From the NCBI GenBank assembly GCA_021325655.1, contig JAJPGT010000041.1:1-64000 (forward strand): 64,000 nucleotides of DNA, read 5' to 3'. The stretch is from Pseudomonadota bacterium (lineage in GTDB: Bacteria > Chloroflexota > UBA6077 > JAJPGT01). Position numbers and translations under genes: made by a program. Of this stretch, positions 35,256 to 44,271 are shown piece after piece. Below the pieces are notes generated by a model. That model saw nothing but the letters and a program-made list of their open reading frames with translations. It did not search any database and was not told the origin of the DNA. Each line of letters starts with the position of its first letter. The first letter of the stretch is position 1.

Positions 35256-36023
35256 ATGGACGTGGGACGGTTTGACGGACGGGTAGCGTTCCTCACCGGG
35301 GCCGGACGGGGCATCGGCGCCGCCACCGCGAAGCTGCTCGGGGCTCAGGGTGCCGCGGTGGCGGTGGCAGACCTGGAGCTGGAGCCAGCGGCGGAGACGG
35401 CGGCGGCCATCGCTGAGGCGGGTGGACGGAGCCTGGCGCTGGCGCTCGACGTGACCGACACCGCGCAGGTCGACCAGGCCATCGAGCGTACCGTAGCGGA
35501 GTTGGGCCGACTGGACATCCTGGTCGCCTGCGCCGGCATCCTGCGCGACAACCTGCTGTTTCGCATGTCGGACGCCGATTGGGACGCGGTGATCGACACG
35601 CACCTCAAGGGCAGCTTCCTGGCGGCCCGCGCCGCTCAGCGCCACATGGTGGCCCAGCGCTATGGGAAGATCGTCTTCCTCTCCTCTACCTCGGCGCTCG
35701 GCAACCGCGGCCAGGCGAACTACAGCGCCGCCAAAGCCGGCCTGCAAGGGCTGGCCCGAACACTGGCGATCGAGCTGGGCCCGTTCAACGTCAACGTCAA
35801 CGCCGTCGCCCCCGGCTTCATCGAAACCCGGATGACGCGCGCGACGGCCGAGCGGCTCGGGGTGGAGTACGAGCAGTTCAAGGCGGACGTCGCGGCCACC
35901 ACCCCGTTGCGCCGCGTCGGCCAGCCGGAGGACGTCGCCCACGTGATCGCGTTTCTGGTCAGCGACGAGGCGAGCTACGTCAGCGGACAGACGATCTACG
36001 TCGCGGGCGGGCCACGGGGTTAG
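35256..36023 (+). CDS. SDR-family oxidoreductase, FabG-like
   Basis: 255 residues from ATG 35256 (ATG 35247 and GTG 35262 are in-frame alternatives; GGGGAG at 35249-35254 best suits the GTG). Cofactor site LTGAGRGIGAATA, catalytic Ser in VFLSSTSALG, YSAAKAG for YxxxK, and NAVAPGFIETRMT, all as in 3-oxoacyl-ACP reductases. GQTIYVAGGPRG ends the fold. It is divergent from the encapsulin operon with a ~190-bp gap. No acyl-carrier or fatty-acid genes are near, so the substrate may be something else. Confidence 0.88.
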   Translation: MDVGRFDGRVAFLTGAGRGIGAATAKLLGAQGAAVAVADLELEPAAETAAAIAEAGGRSLALALDVTDTAQVDQAIERTVAELGRLDILVACAGILRDNLLFRMSDADWDAVIDTHLKGSFLAARAAQRHMVAQRYGKIVFLSSTSALGNRGQANYSAAKAGLQGLARTLAIELGPFNVNVNAVAPGFIETRMTRATAERLGVEYEQFKADVAATTPLRRVGQPEDVAHVIAFLVSDEASYVSGQTIYVAGGPRG

Positions 36024-36041
36024 CGCCTCGGCAGCAGCGGC

Positions 36042-36230
36042 TCAGAACATCGGCTGCCAGCAGACCAGGTAGGGCTGGCTCTCCGGCCGGAAGCTCCAGT
36101 GCTCCCGGCAGTAGAGATGGGCGGATTGGGACGGCCGCGCCAGCCCGGAGTCTGCCAGGCGCCAGACCACCAGGACCGCGAGCGCGAAGAACAGCACCCC
36201 GAGCGCGCTCAGAACCAGTAGTGTCCGCAC
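36042..36230 (-). CDS. Small single-helix membrane protein
   Basis: 62 residues. An N-terminal hydrophobic helix (LLVLSALGVLFFALAVLVVW) is followed by an outside or inside tail with CREHWSFRPESQPYLVCWQPMF and two cysteines. Codon pattern is coding-like and ends 18 nt after the SDR stop on the opposite strand. Function unknown. Confidence 0.55.
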   Translation of the reverse strand: MRTLLVLSALGVLFFALAVLVVWRLADSGLARPSQSAHLYCREHWSFRPESQPYLVCWQPMF

Positions 36231-36510
36231 CGCCCGCCTCGCCCATCCCGCGCCTCTACTGTACTGGGCGCGCGTGAACGGAACGCCGTGCCTGCCGAGT
36301 CAGCCGCCGTGCCACACAGCCCCCGCCACCGGCGTATCCAGGTGGATGTGGACGCCTATGCCACCGGAAGCCCCGCAGGCCCGAAGCATCGATCTCCTCC
36401 ACGCCCGCTCCGAGCCCACATAGCGACCCGGCCCTCCACACCCGTGTCCGCCTCGAAAACGCCTGGTCTGCCCATGGGGCGCCGCAACGCGCAGTCTTGC
36501 GAAATGGGGC

Positions 36511-36545
36511 TTGACAGTGGACATGTGCAGTGCGATTGTACACAA
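36511..36545 (+). promoter_or_regulatory. Promoter and possible GntR operator
   Basis: TTGACA at 36511-36516 with a GATTGT -10-like box at 36534-36539 (17-bp spacer). Overlapping the -10 is the dyad TTGT-AC-ACAA at 36536-36545. The GntR-type gene starts at 36553 after AAGGGGG. Position and symmetry suit autoregulation by the FadR-type protein; not proven. Confidence 0.45.
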
Positions 36546-36552
36546 GGGGGAA

Positions 36553-37341
36553 ATGGTCATACTTATTGACCAACGCGCGCATCGCTTCACCGCGGGCGCG
36601 GCCGCGCCCGCATACCGCGGCGTGGTGGGCCAGGTCTGCAACGCGATCCTGAGCGGGGAGCTCAAGGTCGGCGACCGACTGTGTCCCGAACGGCTGCGCG
36701 CGGAGCAGTGCGGGCTCAGCCGATCCACGCTGCGCGAGGCGATTCGGATTTTGACCCAGGCGGGCATCCTCACCGTGCGCCGCGGAGTCACTGGCGGCGC
36801 CTTCGTCGCGTGCTCCGCGGTCTCGCAGAACCCGCTGGCGAGCGCGCTCGAGCTGACCCGGGCCGAGCTGCTGGAGCGGCTCGAAGCGCGCACGCTGCTG
36901 AAGCTCCCCATCGTCGAGTTCGCCGCCAGGGCCACCCCGGCCGAGGTAACATTGCTCGAACAGGTGCTGGGGCAGCTCGCGGTGGTGGATGGGGCGCGCG
37001 GCCGGTTCATGGAAGCGGACACGCAGTTCCACCTCGGCCTGGCGCGCGCAGCACACAACGTGCCGCTGTACCGCGTCTTTCAAGATCTGTTCCGGCGGCT
37101 CCTGCCGGTGTTCGACATGCTCCCCCTGTCGGGGGGCAGCATCCGCCTAGCAGGGAGTCGCACGGGGAGACGCTGCGCGCCGTTCGCCGCGGCGGCCCGG
37201 CCGCCGCGCACGGCGATGGAGCGCCACCTCTCGTACACTGAGCGCAGCGTGGAGCAGCTTTTCAAGAGCGGAGTGGTGCACCTCGGCAGACAGGAGGCGG
37301 GAGCAGCGTACAGTACAGCGATCTCGGCAACCACTATCTAG
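36553..37341 (+). CDS. GntR/FadR-family transcriptional regulator
   Basis: 262 residues from ATG 36553. N-terminal winged helix: VVGQVCNAILSGELKVGDRL, then CGLSRSTLREAIRILTQAGILTVRRGVTGGAFV. The FCD ligand domain follows (LLERLEARTLLKLPIVEFAARATPAE, MEADTQFHLGLARAAHN). Between about 37140 and 37200 the translated sequence stops resembling the family. Another frame reads SRESHGETLRAVRRGGPAAA, which is the expected FCD helix, and family character returns at TAMERHLSYTERSVEQLF. This suggests two compensating frameshifts. The gene stands first before the racemase/ABC/hydantoinase cluster and probably controls it. Confidence 0.8.
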   Translation: MVILIDQRAHRFTAGAAAPAYRGVVGQVCNAILSGELKVGDRLCPERLRAEQCGLSRSTLREAIRILTQAGILTVRRGVTGGAFVACSAVSQNPLASALELTRAELLERLEARTLLKLPIVEFAARATPAEVTLLEQVLGQLAVVDGARGRFMEADTQFHLGLARAAHNVPLYRVFQDLFRRLLPVFDMLPLSGGSIRLAGSRTGRRCAPFAAAARPPRTAMERHLSYTERSVEQLFKSGVVHLGRQEAGAAYSTAISATTI

Positions 37342-37428
37342 TCGCCATCGGAGCAGAGCCCCGGCGGGCCGCTTGGGGGATGGGTGCTCCGCGAGCAGGG
37401 AGCAGAGAGTAAGGGAGGCAGGGAGACC

Positions 37429-38190
37429 ATGCAGAAGCGTATTCGGGTCGTCACCCCCATCATTACTGAGGGCTTCTCCTCCGCGGAGGAGTTCCAGCCG
37501 TTTGCCGGTCCAGAGACGCAGATCAGCCAGGTGGGGATCACCCGCGGCCCGGCCTCGATCGAGAGCGAGTTCGACGAGGCGTTGGCAGTGCCCGACACGG
37601 TCGCTCAGATCATGCAGGCCGAGCGCGACGGCGTCGACGCGGTCGTCATCGACTGCATGGGCGACCCGGGAATGAAGCCGGGCCGCGAGGCCGTCTCGAT
37701 CCCGGTGATCGGTCCGGCGGAGGCCACCTACCATCTGGCCGCGCTGCTCGGGCATCGCTTCAGCGTCGTGACCGTGCTGGAGAGCTGCATCCCGATGATG
37801 GAGAACCAGGCCAAGGTGTACGGGGTGGCGGACAAGCTCGCCTCCGTGCGCGCGGTCAACATCCCGGTGCTCGAGCTGGAGGACGACCGCGAGCGGTTGG
37901 TGAATGCGCTGGTCGAGGAATCGGTGCAGGCGATCGAGCAGGACGGCGCCCACGTCATTATCTTCGGCTGCACCGGGATGATCGGCTGCGCCGGCGAGGT
38001 GCAGCGCGGGCTGGCAGCGCGCGGCTACGGCGGTATCCCGGTGATCGACCCGGTGCCGGCGGCGATCAAGATCGCGGAGGCGCTGGTCGACCTAGGGCTG
38101 AGCCATAGCCGGCGGACGTACATGCCCCCGCGCGCCAAGCGGATCGAGGGCTACGACCTGCCGTCGCGCGAAGCGGCCGTGGCGCGCTAG
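37429..38190 (+). CDS. Asp/Glu/hydantoin racemase family protein
   Basis: 253 residues from ATG 37429 (GGAGGCAGGGA upstream). Two-domain cofactor-independent racemase fold with the paired catalytic cysteines VIDCMGDPG (C76) and IFGCTGMIG (C181), as in hydantoin racemases (HyuE-like). GPAEATYHLAALLG is a further family motif. It opens the putative catabolic cluster; the hydantoinase-A-like and DUF917 genes downstream fit a role in interconverting enantiomers of a cyclic or amide substrate. Aspartate or glutamate racemase activity is an alternative. Confidence 0.88.
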   Translation: MQKRIRVVTPIITEGFSSAEEFQPFAGPETQISQVGITRGPASIESEFDEALAVPDTVAQIMQAERDGVDAVVIDCMGDPGMKPGREAVSIPVIGPAEATYHLAALLGHRFSVVTVLESCIPMMENQAKVYGVADKLASVRAVNIPVLELEDDRERLVNALVEESVQAIEQDGAHVIIFGCTGMIGCAGEVQRGLAARGYGGIPVIDPVPAAIKIAEALVDLGLSHSRRTYMPPRAKRIEGYDLPSREAAVAR

Positions 38191-38223
38191 CGGCGCCGCC
38201 AGGGCGCGCCATAGGGGTGTTCG

Positions 38224-39141
38224 ATGACTGTCGCGGGCAACAGGGCGCTGGCAGGCGCCGTCGCCGTCGGCCGAGCCGCGGAGCGGACCCGCTTCAATCG
38301 GCTCTGGCTGCTGGTGCTGCCAGCGCTCGCCATCTTCCTGGTGTTCTTCGCCGTCCCAGTGCTGATGCTGTTCGCCATCGCCTTCAACCGGTCGGTCCCC
38401 GGCGTCGTGACGTTCAAGCCGGTGTTCACGCTGGCGAACTTCGAGCGCTTCTTCGGGAACCCGCTCTATTACAACGCGGCGATCCTGTCGATTGTCCTCG
38501 CGGTCGCGGTCGCGGCCATCACGCTGATCCTCGGCTACCCGCTGGCCTACTTCGTCGCCAAGACCAAGGATCCCGGCCGCAACACCTTCTACATGATCCT
38601 GATCCTGGTGTCGATGCAGCTCGACCTGGTGATTCGGCTGTACGGGATGATGGTGCTGATGGGTGACAACGGCCTGATCAACGCCGCGCTGCTGCGCGCC
38701 GGCCTGATCTCCAAGCCGCTGCCGCTGATGTACAACACGTTCGGGACGATCGTCGGGCTGGTGCAGCTCTCGCTTCCGTTCATGATCCTGTCATTGATCG
38801 GGATCATTCGGAACATCGACCCGTCCCTGGAAGAGGCGGCGCGGAGCCTGGGCGCCAGCCGCTGGCTGACCTTCTGGCAGATCACCTTCCCGCTGAGCAT
38901 GCCCGGGGTGCTGGCCGGCTCGCTGCTGGTGTTCGCGATCGCGATCAGCTCCTACGTGGTCCCGGCGCTCATGGGCGGCTGGCGGGTGATCGTGCTGCCG
39001 ATCCACATCTACCAGCAGATCGCGGAGCAGGGCTACTGGCAGTTCGGTGCCAGCGTGGCAGTGATCCTGTTCCTGATCAGCGTCTCGGCCGTCTACATCT
39101 ACCACCGCTATACCGAGAAGCACATCGGAGGGCTGGTCTAA
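38224..39141 (+). CDS. ABC transporter permease, spermidine/putrescine-type (PotB-like)
   Basis: 305 residues, six hydrophobic helices. The ATPase-contact EAA loop reads EEAARSLGASRWLTFWQITFPLSMPG near residue 200. TLILGYPLAYFVAKTKDPGR and PFMILSLIGIIRNID are typical of the first permease of Pot-type importers. It overlaps the next permease gene by one base and forms an operon with a binding protein and ATPase. It follows the racemase by 33 nt. The substrate is probably an amine, amide or small organic acid used by the cluster. Confidence 0.9.
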   Translation: MTVAGNRALAGAVAVGRAAERTRFNRLWLLVLPALAIFLVFFAVPVLMLFAIAFNRSVPGVVTFKPVFTLANFERFFGNPLYYNAAILSIVLAVAVAAITLILGYPLAYFVAKTKDPGRNTFYMILILVSMQLDLVIRLYGMMVLMGDNGLINAALLRAGLISKPLPLMYNTFGTIVGLVQLSLPFMILSLIGIIRNIDPSLEEAARSLGASRWLTFWQITFPLSMPGVLAGSLLVFAIAISSYVVPALMGGWRVIVLPIHIYQQIAEQGYWQFGASVAVILFLISVSAVYIYHRYTEKHIGGLV

Positions 39142-40013
39142 TGGCGACGGTACGCGAAGCTGCCCGCTCCGCCCGGCCAGCCGTCCCGGTGTACGAGGGC
39201 CGGCTCGGCGAGGACGATGTCCCACTGATCTTCCGGGTGGGCGCGGTCGTCACGTTCGTCATCCTGCTACTGCCGGCGGTGATCGTCGTCCTGGCCGGGC
39301 TGAATGCCGGCGACTATCTCACCTTCCCGCCCCAGGGCTTTTCGCTCCGCTGGGTCTGGGAGTTCCTGCGCTCGCCGACGTTCCGCAACGCCTACCTGCT
39401 CAGCATGGGGGTCGCCTTCGTCGTGATGCTGATCTCGACCACGATCGGGACGATGGCGGCGATCTTCATGACCCGGGTGCGCTTCCCCGGCCGCAGTATG
39501 CTGCGCGCCTACTTCCTGGCGCCGCTGATGCTGCCGGGCGTTGTCCTCGGGCTGGCGCTGTACGTGTTCTACGTCACCACGAACATCGGCCTGGCGCGAA
39601 CGCTGCTGGGTCTGGTCATCGGCCACGTGCTGGTGACCACACCCTACGTTATCGGAACCGTCTCGGCCGCGCTCTACAACTTCGACCTTTCCCTGGAGGA
39701 GGCGGCGCGCAGCCTGGGCGCCGGGCCATTGACGGCGTTCCGCAAGATCACGCTGCCGCTGATCGGGCCGGGCCTGCTGGCTGGCGCCACCTTCGCATTC
39801 ATCGTCTCGTTCGGCCAGTTCGACATCTCGCTGTTCCTGAGTACACCGAACCTGACCCCGTTGCCGATCGCGATGTATATCTCGCTGCGCTACAAGTTCG
39901 AGCCGACCGCGGCCGCGGCCGGCGTCTTCGCGATCTGCCTGGTCGTCCTGAGCATGCTGCTGACCAGCCGCCTGATGAACCTGTCCAGGTTCGCTGGGCT
40001 GAAGTTCAGCTAA
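39141..40013 (+). CDS. ABC transporter permease, spermidine/putrescine-type (PotC-like)
   Basis: 290 residues, six helices. EAA loop EEAARSLGAGPLTAFRKITLPLIGPG near residue 190; FIVSFGQFDISLFLSTPNLTPLPI is the usual PotC C-terminal part. Its ATG shares a base with the TAA of the preceding permease, so the two are translationally coupled. It lacks a separate ribosome site. Confidence 0.9.
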   Translation: MATVREAARSARPAVPVYEGRLGEDDVPLIFRVGAVVTFVILLLPAVIVVLAGLNAGDYLTFPPQGFSLRWVWEFLRSPTFRNAYLLSMGVAFVVMLISTTIGTMAAIFMTRVRFPGRSMLRAYFLAPLMLPGVVLGLALYVFYVTTNIGLARTLLGLVIGHVLVTTPYVIGTVSAALYNFDLSLEEAARSLGAGPLTAFRKITLPLIGPGLLAGATFAFIVSFGQFDISLFLSTPNLTPLPIAMYISLRYKFEPTAAAAGVFAICLVVLSMLLTSRLMNLSRFAGLKFS

Positions 40014-40205
40014 CGCCAGGAGCCGGATCGTCCGCCAGGTTGGCAGCGGCGTGGTTCGTTCAAAGGAGGTGACCAGACAGCAGGCAGGGAGCAGTGGGAG
40101 AGTCGAAGCAGCACGGGACAAGCAGTCGTAGCTTCTTCCTCGCACCAGCCCGGAGGGCGCCAGCAAGGCCGTCGTCCGGTGACACAGACTTTCGGAGAGA
40201 GCACG

Positions 40206-41387
40206 ATGGAGCGACAGGACCAGGAGCGACCGGCGGCGCGGAGCGGCCTGAGCCGGCGCGAGTTCCTCAAGCGCGCAGGGGGAGTGGCGCTGGGCCTCTC
40301 CGCCGCGGCGATGACGAGCACGGCGTGGCTCCAGCCCGCCTTCGCCTCGCAGTCCGCCACATTCGTCAATCACCCCTTCTCCCAGGACGTTACGTACGAC
40401 GGCAGTATCTTCGACGCCGGCGGGGCTACCTTCAAGCTTGGCTCATGGGGCGGCTTCTGGGAAGAGCTGATGCGCAAGTATGTGCTCGACCAGTTCGAGA
40501 AGGACTTCAACTGCAAGGTCGAGTACGACTCCTCCTGGCCATGGTTCCCCAAGTACAGCGCCGGCGGCCCCCAGAATCCAGCCTTCGATGCCTCCAACTG
40601 GAACCTGCCCGAGCTGTTCAAGACCGCTCGGGCCGGCGACTACTTCGTTCCCCTCGACGAGCTCCAGGCGAACGTCCCGAACTCCAAGGACCTCTGGCCG
40701 TTCGCCACCCTCAACGGCAAGGGCCTGACCTACCTGTTCAGCCAGTACGGCTACGCCTATCGCAACGACCAGGGTATCCCCGCGCCGACCTCCTTCAAGG
40801 ATTTCTGGCAGGACGTGTACAAGGGCAAGCGCGGGACGTACATCACCTCGAACACCCTGCAGATGGTGTTCTTCATGATGGCCTCGCTCGTCTTTGGCAA
40901 GGACGAGAAGGACATGGATGCCGGCTTCCAGGCGATGCAGAACGCCATGCCGATGAAGATCAGCGACTTCACCGGCAACATGCAGACGCTGATGGAGCGC
41001 GGCGAGGTCATCATCGGGGTGCAGCACGACGGCGAGCCCTACGCCCAGATCGACAAGGGCGTGCCGCTCGGCTGGATGTACTGGACCGAGAAGCAGCCGA
41101 TCCTGACCCAGACGATGACCGTCAGCAAGTACAGCCAGCCGGTCCAGAAGAAGCTGGGCTACGCGCTGGTGAACCGGATGACCGATCCGACCTACCTGCA
41201 GAACATGGGCAAGGAGGTCTACCTGCGCCCAACGAACAAGAATGCGGTCATCCCGGATAACCTGGCGAGCAAGGGCGTCCAGAACACCGAGGACGCCGCA
41301 ACCAAGCTGTGGATTCCGCCGTGGGACTGGTACCTGGACAACGAGCAGACGATCGTCGAGCGGGTGAACCAGATCTTCGGGCAGTAG
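40206..41387 (+). CDS. Extracellular solute-binding protein, Tat-exported (PotD-like)
   Basis: 393 residues from ATG 40206 (GGAGAGAG upstream). The N-terminus carries a twin-arginine signal, LSRREFLKRAGG, and cleavage probably falls after QPAFA. The mature protein fits family-1 binding proteins: KLGSWGGFWEELMRKYV, NLPELFKTARAGDYFVPLDEL, YLFSQYGYAYRND, SFKDFWQDVYKGKRGTY, VIIGVQHDGEPYAQIDKG. It is the substrate-recognition part of the importer formed with the two permeases and the ATPase at 41485. Binding specificity cannot be read off; the tryptophan- and aromatic-rich mature sequence suits an amine or aromatic heterocycle. Confidence 0.9.
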   Translation: MERQDQERPAARSGLSRREFLKRAGGVALGLSAAAMTSTAWLQPAFASQSATFVNHPFSQDVTYDGSIFDAGGATFKLGSWGGFWEELMRKYVLDQFEKDFNCKVEYDSSWPWFPKYSAGGPQNPAFDASNWNLPELFKTARAGDYFVPLDELQANVPNSKDLWPFATLNGKGLTYLFSQYGYAYRNDQGIPAPTSFKDFWQDVYKGKRGTYITSNTLQMVFFMMASLVFGKDEKDMDAGFQAMQNAMPMKISDFTGNMQTLMERGEVIIGVQHDGEPYAQIDKGVPLGWMYWTEKQPILTQTMTVSKYSQPVQKKLGYALVNRMTDPTYLQNMGKEVYLRPTNKNAVIPDNLASKGVQNTEDAATKLWIPPWDWYLDNEQTIVERVNQIFGQ

Positions 41388-41404
41388 CGAGCGCAGCCTG
41401 GCCG

Positions 41405-41446
41405 CCCTGCCCCTCCTCTCCTCATCGGAGGAGAGGAGGGGCAGGG
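41405..41446 (+). repeat. Perfect 19-bp hairpin between binding-protein and ATPase genes
   Basis: Arms 41405-41423 and 41428-41446 are exact reverse complements, loop ATCG. The left arm is pyrimidine-rich (CCCCTCCTCTCC) and the right arm purine-rich. It sits 17 nt after the binding-protein stop and ~40 nt before the ATPase start. With no T-tract it is more likely an mRNA stabiliser or attenuator that lets the binding protein be made in excess than a full terminator. Confidence 0.75.
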
Positions 41447-41484
41447 GGCGCGGTGTGGAACGCCAGCCAGGCAGGGGAGCAGCG

Positions 41485-42555
41485 GTGGCACGGGTAGAGC
41501 TTATCGACGTCAGCAAACGCTACGGGCCGGTTGAGGCAGTCAGCCGCGTTAGCTTGCAGATCGAGGAGGGCGAGTTCTTTTCCCTGCTCGGGCCCAGTGG
41601 CTGTGGCAAGACGACCTCGCTCCGCATAATCGCCGGCTTCATCTATCCCAGCACGGGCAGCATCCTGATCGGCGGCCAGGACGTCACCACCCTGCCGCCG
41701 GAGAAGCGGGACGTAGGCATCGTCTTTCAGAACTACGCCATCTTCCCGCACATGAACGTGTACGACAATATCGCCTTCGGGCTGCGGATGCGCAAGCGCA
41801 GCCGCGAGGAGATCGACCGGCGGGTGCGTAGCGCGCTCGAGCAGGTGGGGCTCACCGGCTACGAGCGGCGCTACCAGCGGGAGATGAGCGGTGGCGAGCA
41901 GCAACGGGTGGCGCTGGCCCGCGTGCTCGTCACCGAGCCACGCATCCTCCTGCTGGACGAGCCGCTGAGCGCGCTGGACAAGAAGCTCCGCGAGGAGATG
42001 AAGTACTGGATCAAGGACCTGCAGCGCCAGCTACGGATCACGACGATCTACGTGACGCACGACCAGGGCGAGGCGCTGACGATGTCGGACCGCATCGCGG
42101 TGATGAAGGCTGGGCGGGTCGAGCAGGTTGGCAGCCCCAGGGAGATCTACGAGCGGCCCCAGACCCGCTTCGTGACGGACTTCATCGGCCAGTCGAACAT
42201 CCTGCCCGCGCGGGTACTTGCCGTCGGACAGCGGCAGGCGCGGCTGGCACTGGACGGCTTCGAGGTCCGCGCCCCCGCGCGCGCTGAGATCGGCCCGGGC
42301 CAGCACGTCTCGCTGGTCATCCGCCCCGAGCATGTGCTGATGGGCGCCGAGGCGGAGCGGCAGGATCTGAACCGGGTGCGTGCCCGTGTCAGCAAGGAGA
42401 CCTACCAGGGCTCGCTGATCCGCTACGAGCTCGCGGTGGGCCAGTACGCGCTCATCGCCGAGTCGCAGAACACGCTGCAGCAGGAGGTCTTCCCGCTGGG
42501 GGCCGAGGTCACCGTTGGCTGGCACCCGGACAGCAGCGCCATCCTGGTCGAATGA
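41485..42555 (+). CDS. ABC transporter ATP-binding protein (PotA-like)
   Basis: 356 residues from GTG 41485 (AGGGGAG upstream; GTG 41455 is an alternative). Walker A GPSGCGKTT, Q-loop FQNYAIFPHM, signature MSGGEQQRVALARVL, Walker B ILLLDEPLSALD, switch His in YVTHDQGEALT. A C-terminal TOBE domain (about 275-356) is present, as in CUT1/Pot-type ATPases. It powers the importer made by the three genes upstream, from which it is separated by the 19-bp hairpin. Confidence 0.93.
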   Translation: MARVELIDVSKRYGPVEAVSRVSLQIEEGEFFSLLGPSGCGKTTSLRIIAGFIYPSTGSILIGGQDVTTLPPEKRDVGIVFQNYAIFPHMNVYDNIAFGLRMRKRSREEIDRRVRSALEQVGLTGYERRYQREMSGGEQQRVALARVLVTEPRILLLDEPLSALDKKLREEMKYWIKDLQRQLRITTIYVTHDQGEALTMSDRIAVMKAGRVEQVGSPREIYERPQTRFVTDFIGQSNILPARVLAVGQRQARLALDGFEVRAPARAEIGPGQHVSLVIRPEHVLMGAEAERQDLNRVRARVSKETYQGSLIRYELAVGQYALIAESQNTLQQEVFPLGAEVTVGWHPDSSAILVE

Positions 42556-42729
42556 ATCCAGCCCCCGGCCGCTCGCCATCCGCGCCGCACCGGGCGGAGC
42601 GGACGGGCGAGGTTCGGAGACATGAGGCGGTCGTCGGGGCCCTTCTCCGGCCTTCTGAGAAGAGGGGAGGCGGGATCGAGGGCCGCCCTCCCAGTGTGAC
42701 AGCCGCGCTGAGCGAGCAAAGGAGAGAGC

Positions 42730-44271
42730 ATGCGGATCGGGATCGACGTCGGCGGCACGAACACCGATGCGGTGTTGATGGATGGAATCCGGGTGGTCGG
42801 CTGGTACAAGACGCCCACCACCCCGGACGTGTCGAGCGGGATCATCTCCGCCCTGGAGCACCTGCTGGAGCAGACCCGGGTGCCGTCGCGCGAGGTGCGG
42901 GCGGTGATGATCGGTACGACGCACTTCACCAACGCGGTGGTCGAGCGCAAGCGGCTGATGCCGGTGGCGGCGATCCGCCTCGGGCTTCCCGCCACCGAGT
43001 GCCTCCCACCGATGGTCGACTGGCCGGCCGACCTGCGGGACACCATTGGCAACCATGCCTACCTGGTGCACGGCGGGCATGAGTTCGACGGCCGCGAGAT
43101 CGCGCCGCTGGACGAAGCGGAGCTGCGCCAGGTGGCCGCCGACGTCCGAGCGAAGGGGCTGCGCTCCGCGGCGATCGCCTCGGTCTTCTCCCCGGTCAAC
43201 CCGAGCATGGAGGAGCGCGCGGCGGAGATCCTGCGCGAGGAGATCCCGGGCATCTTCGTCAGCCTGTCGCACGAGATCGGCCGCATCGGGCTGCTGGAGC
43301 GCGAGAACGCCGCGATCATGAACGCCTGCCTGCGCGACCTGGCGGAACGGATCGTCAACTCCTTCCGTGACGCGCTGGCCCGGCTGGACATCAGTGCCCC
43401 GTTCTACATCAGCCAGAACGACGGCACGCTGATGAACGCCGAGTACGCCGAGAAGTACCCGGTGCTCACCTTCGCCTCCGGCCCGACCAACTCGATGCGT
43501 GGGGCTGCCTTCCTGTCCGGCGTCAAGGAGGCGATGGTCGTGGACGTCGGCGGAACCACCTCCGACGTCGGGATGCTGATCCACGGCTTCCCCCGGGAAT
43601 CCTCGGTCGCGGTGGAGATCGGCGGAGTGCGGACCAACTTCCGCATGCCCGACGTGCTCTCCTTCGGCCTGGGCGGGGGCAGCATCGTCCGCGACGAGGG
43701 CGCCCGTATCGGCCCGGACTCCGTCGGCTACGAGCTGACCACCCGGGGGCGGGCGTTCGGCGGCGACACGCTCACCACCACGGACATAGCCGTCGCCGCG
43801 GGCCTGGTGGACCTGGGCGACCGCGCCCGGGTGGCCGACCTCCCGCCCCAAGTGATCGCCCGCGCCCTGGACGAGATCCAGCGCCTGGTCGACGTAGCGG
43901 TGGACCGGATGAAGACGAGTGCCGCTGCCATCCCGGTCATCCTAGTAGGTGGCGGCAGCATCCTCATCTCCCGCCCGATCCAGGGCGCCTCCGAGATCGT
44001 CAAGCCGGACCACTTCCCGGTCGCCAACGCTATCGGGGCGGCGATCGCCCAGGTCGGTGGGGAGACGGACCGCGTGTTTGCGCTGGACCGCATGACCCGT
44101 GACGAGGAGCTGGCGGAGGCGAAGCGGGAGGCGAGCAGCAAGGCGATCGACGCGGGCGCCGACCCGGCCACGATCCAGGTGGTGGACGTGGAGGAGGTGC
44201 CGCTCACCTATCTGCCCAGCAACGCCGTCCGCATCCGCGTCAAGGCGGTCGGCGACCTGCTGATGGCGTAA
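42730..44271 (+). CDS. Hydantoinase A/oxoprolinase-like protein (small form)
   Basis: 513 residues from ATG 42730. ASKHA-type phosphate motif IGIDVGGTNTDAVLMDG at the N-terminus, GTTHFTNAVVER, ISQNDGTLMNAEYAEKYP, the second phosphate motif VVDVGGTTSDVGML and VILVGGGSILI. It corresponds to the N-terminal HyuA half of ATP-dependent hydantoinases/5-oxoprolinases, without a HyuB partner. The family opens five-membered cyclic amides with ATP. Followed by DUF917 genes, a pairing often seen. It is likely a key catabolic enzyme for the imported compound. Confidence 0.88.
   Translation: MRIGIDVGGTNTDAVLMDGIRVVGWYKTPTTPDVSSGIISALEHLLEQTRVPSREVRAVMIGTTHFTNAVVERKRLMPVAAIRLGLPATECLPPMVDWPADLRDTIGNHAYLVHGGHEFDGREIAPLDEAELRQVAADVRAKGLRSAAIASVFSPVNPSMEERAAEILREEIPGIFVSLSHEIGRIGLLERENAAIMNACLRDLAERIVNSFRDALARLDISAPFYISQNDGTLMNAEYAEKYPVLTFASGPTNSMRGAAFLSGVKEAMVVDVGGTTSDVGMLIHGFPRESSVAVEIGGVRTNFRMPDVLSFGLGGGSIVRDEGARIGPDSVGYELTTRGRAFGGDTLTTTDIAVAAGLVDLGDRARVADLPPQVIARALDEIQRLVDVAVDRMKTSAAAIPVILVGGGSILISRPIQGASEIVKPDHFPVANAIGAAIAQVGGETDRVFALDRMTRDEELAEAKREASSKAIDAGADPATIQVVDVEEVPLTYLPSNAVRIRVKAVGDLLMA

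Noticed and set aside
40063-40130. AGGAGGTG followed by a 20-codon frame between permease and binding-protein genes
   Set aside because: The ribosome site abuts the GTG with no spacer and the peptide has no features; a chance match is likelier.
42031-43851. A 606-codon minus-strand open frame
   Set aside because: Antisense to the PotA-like and hydantoinase-A genes; His/Arg/Asp-rich shadow.
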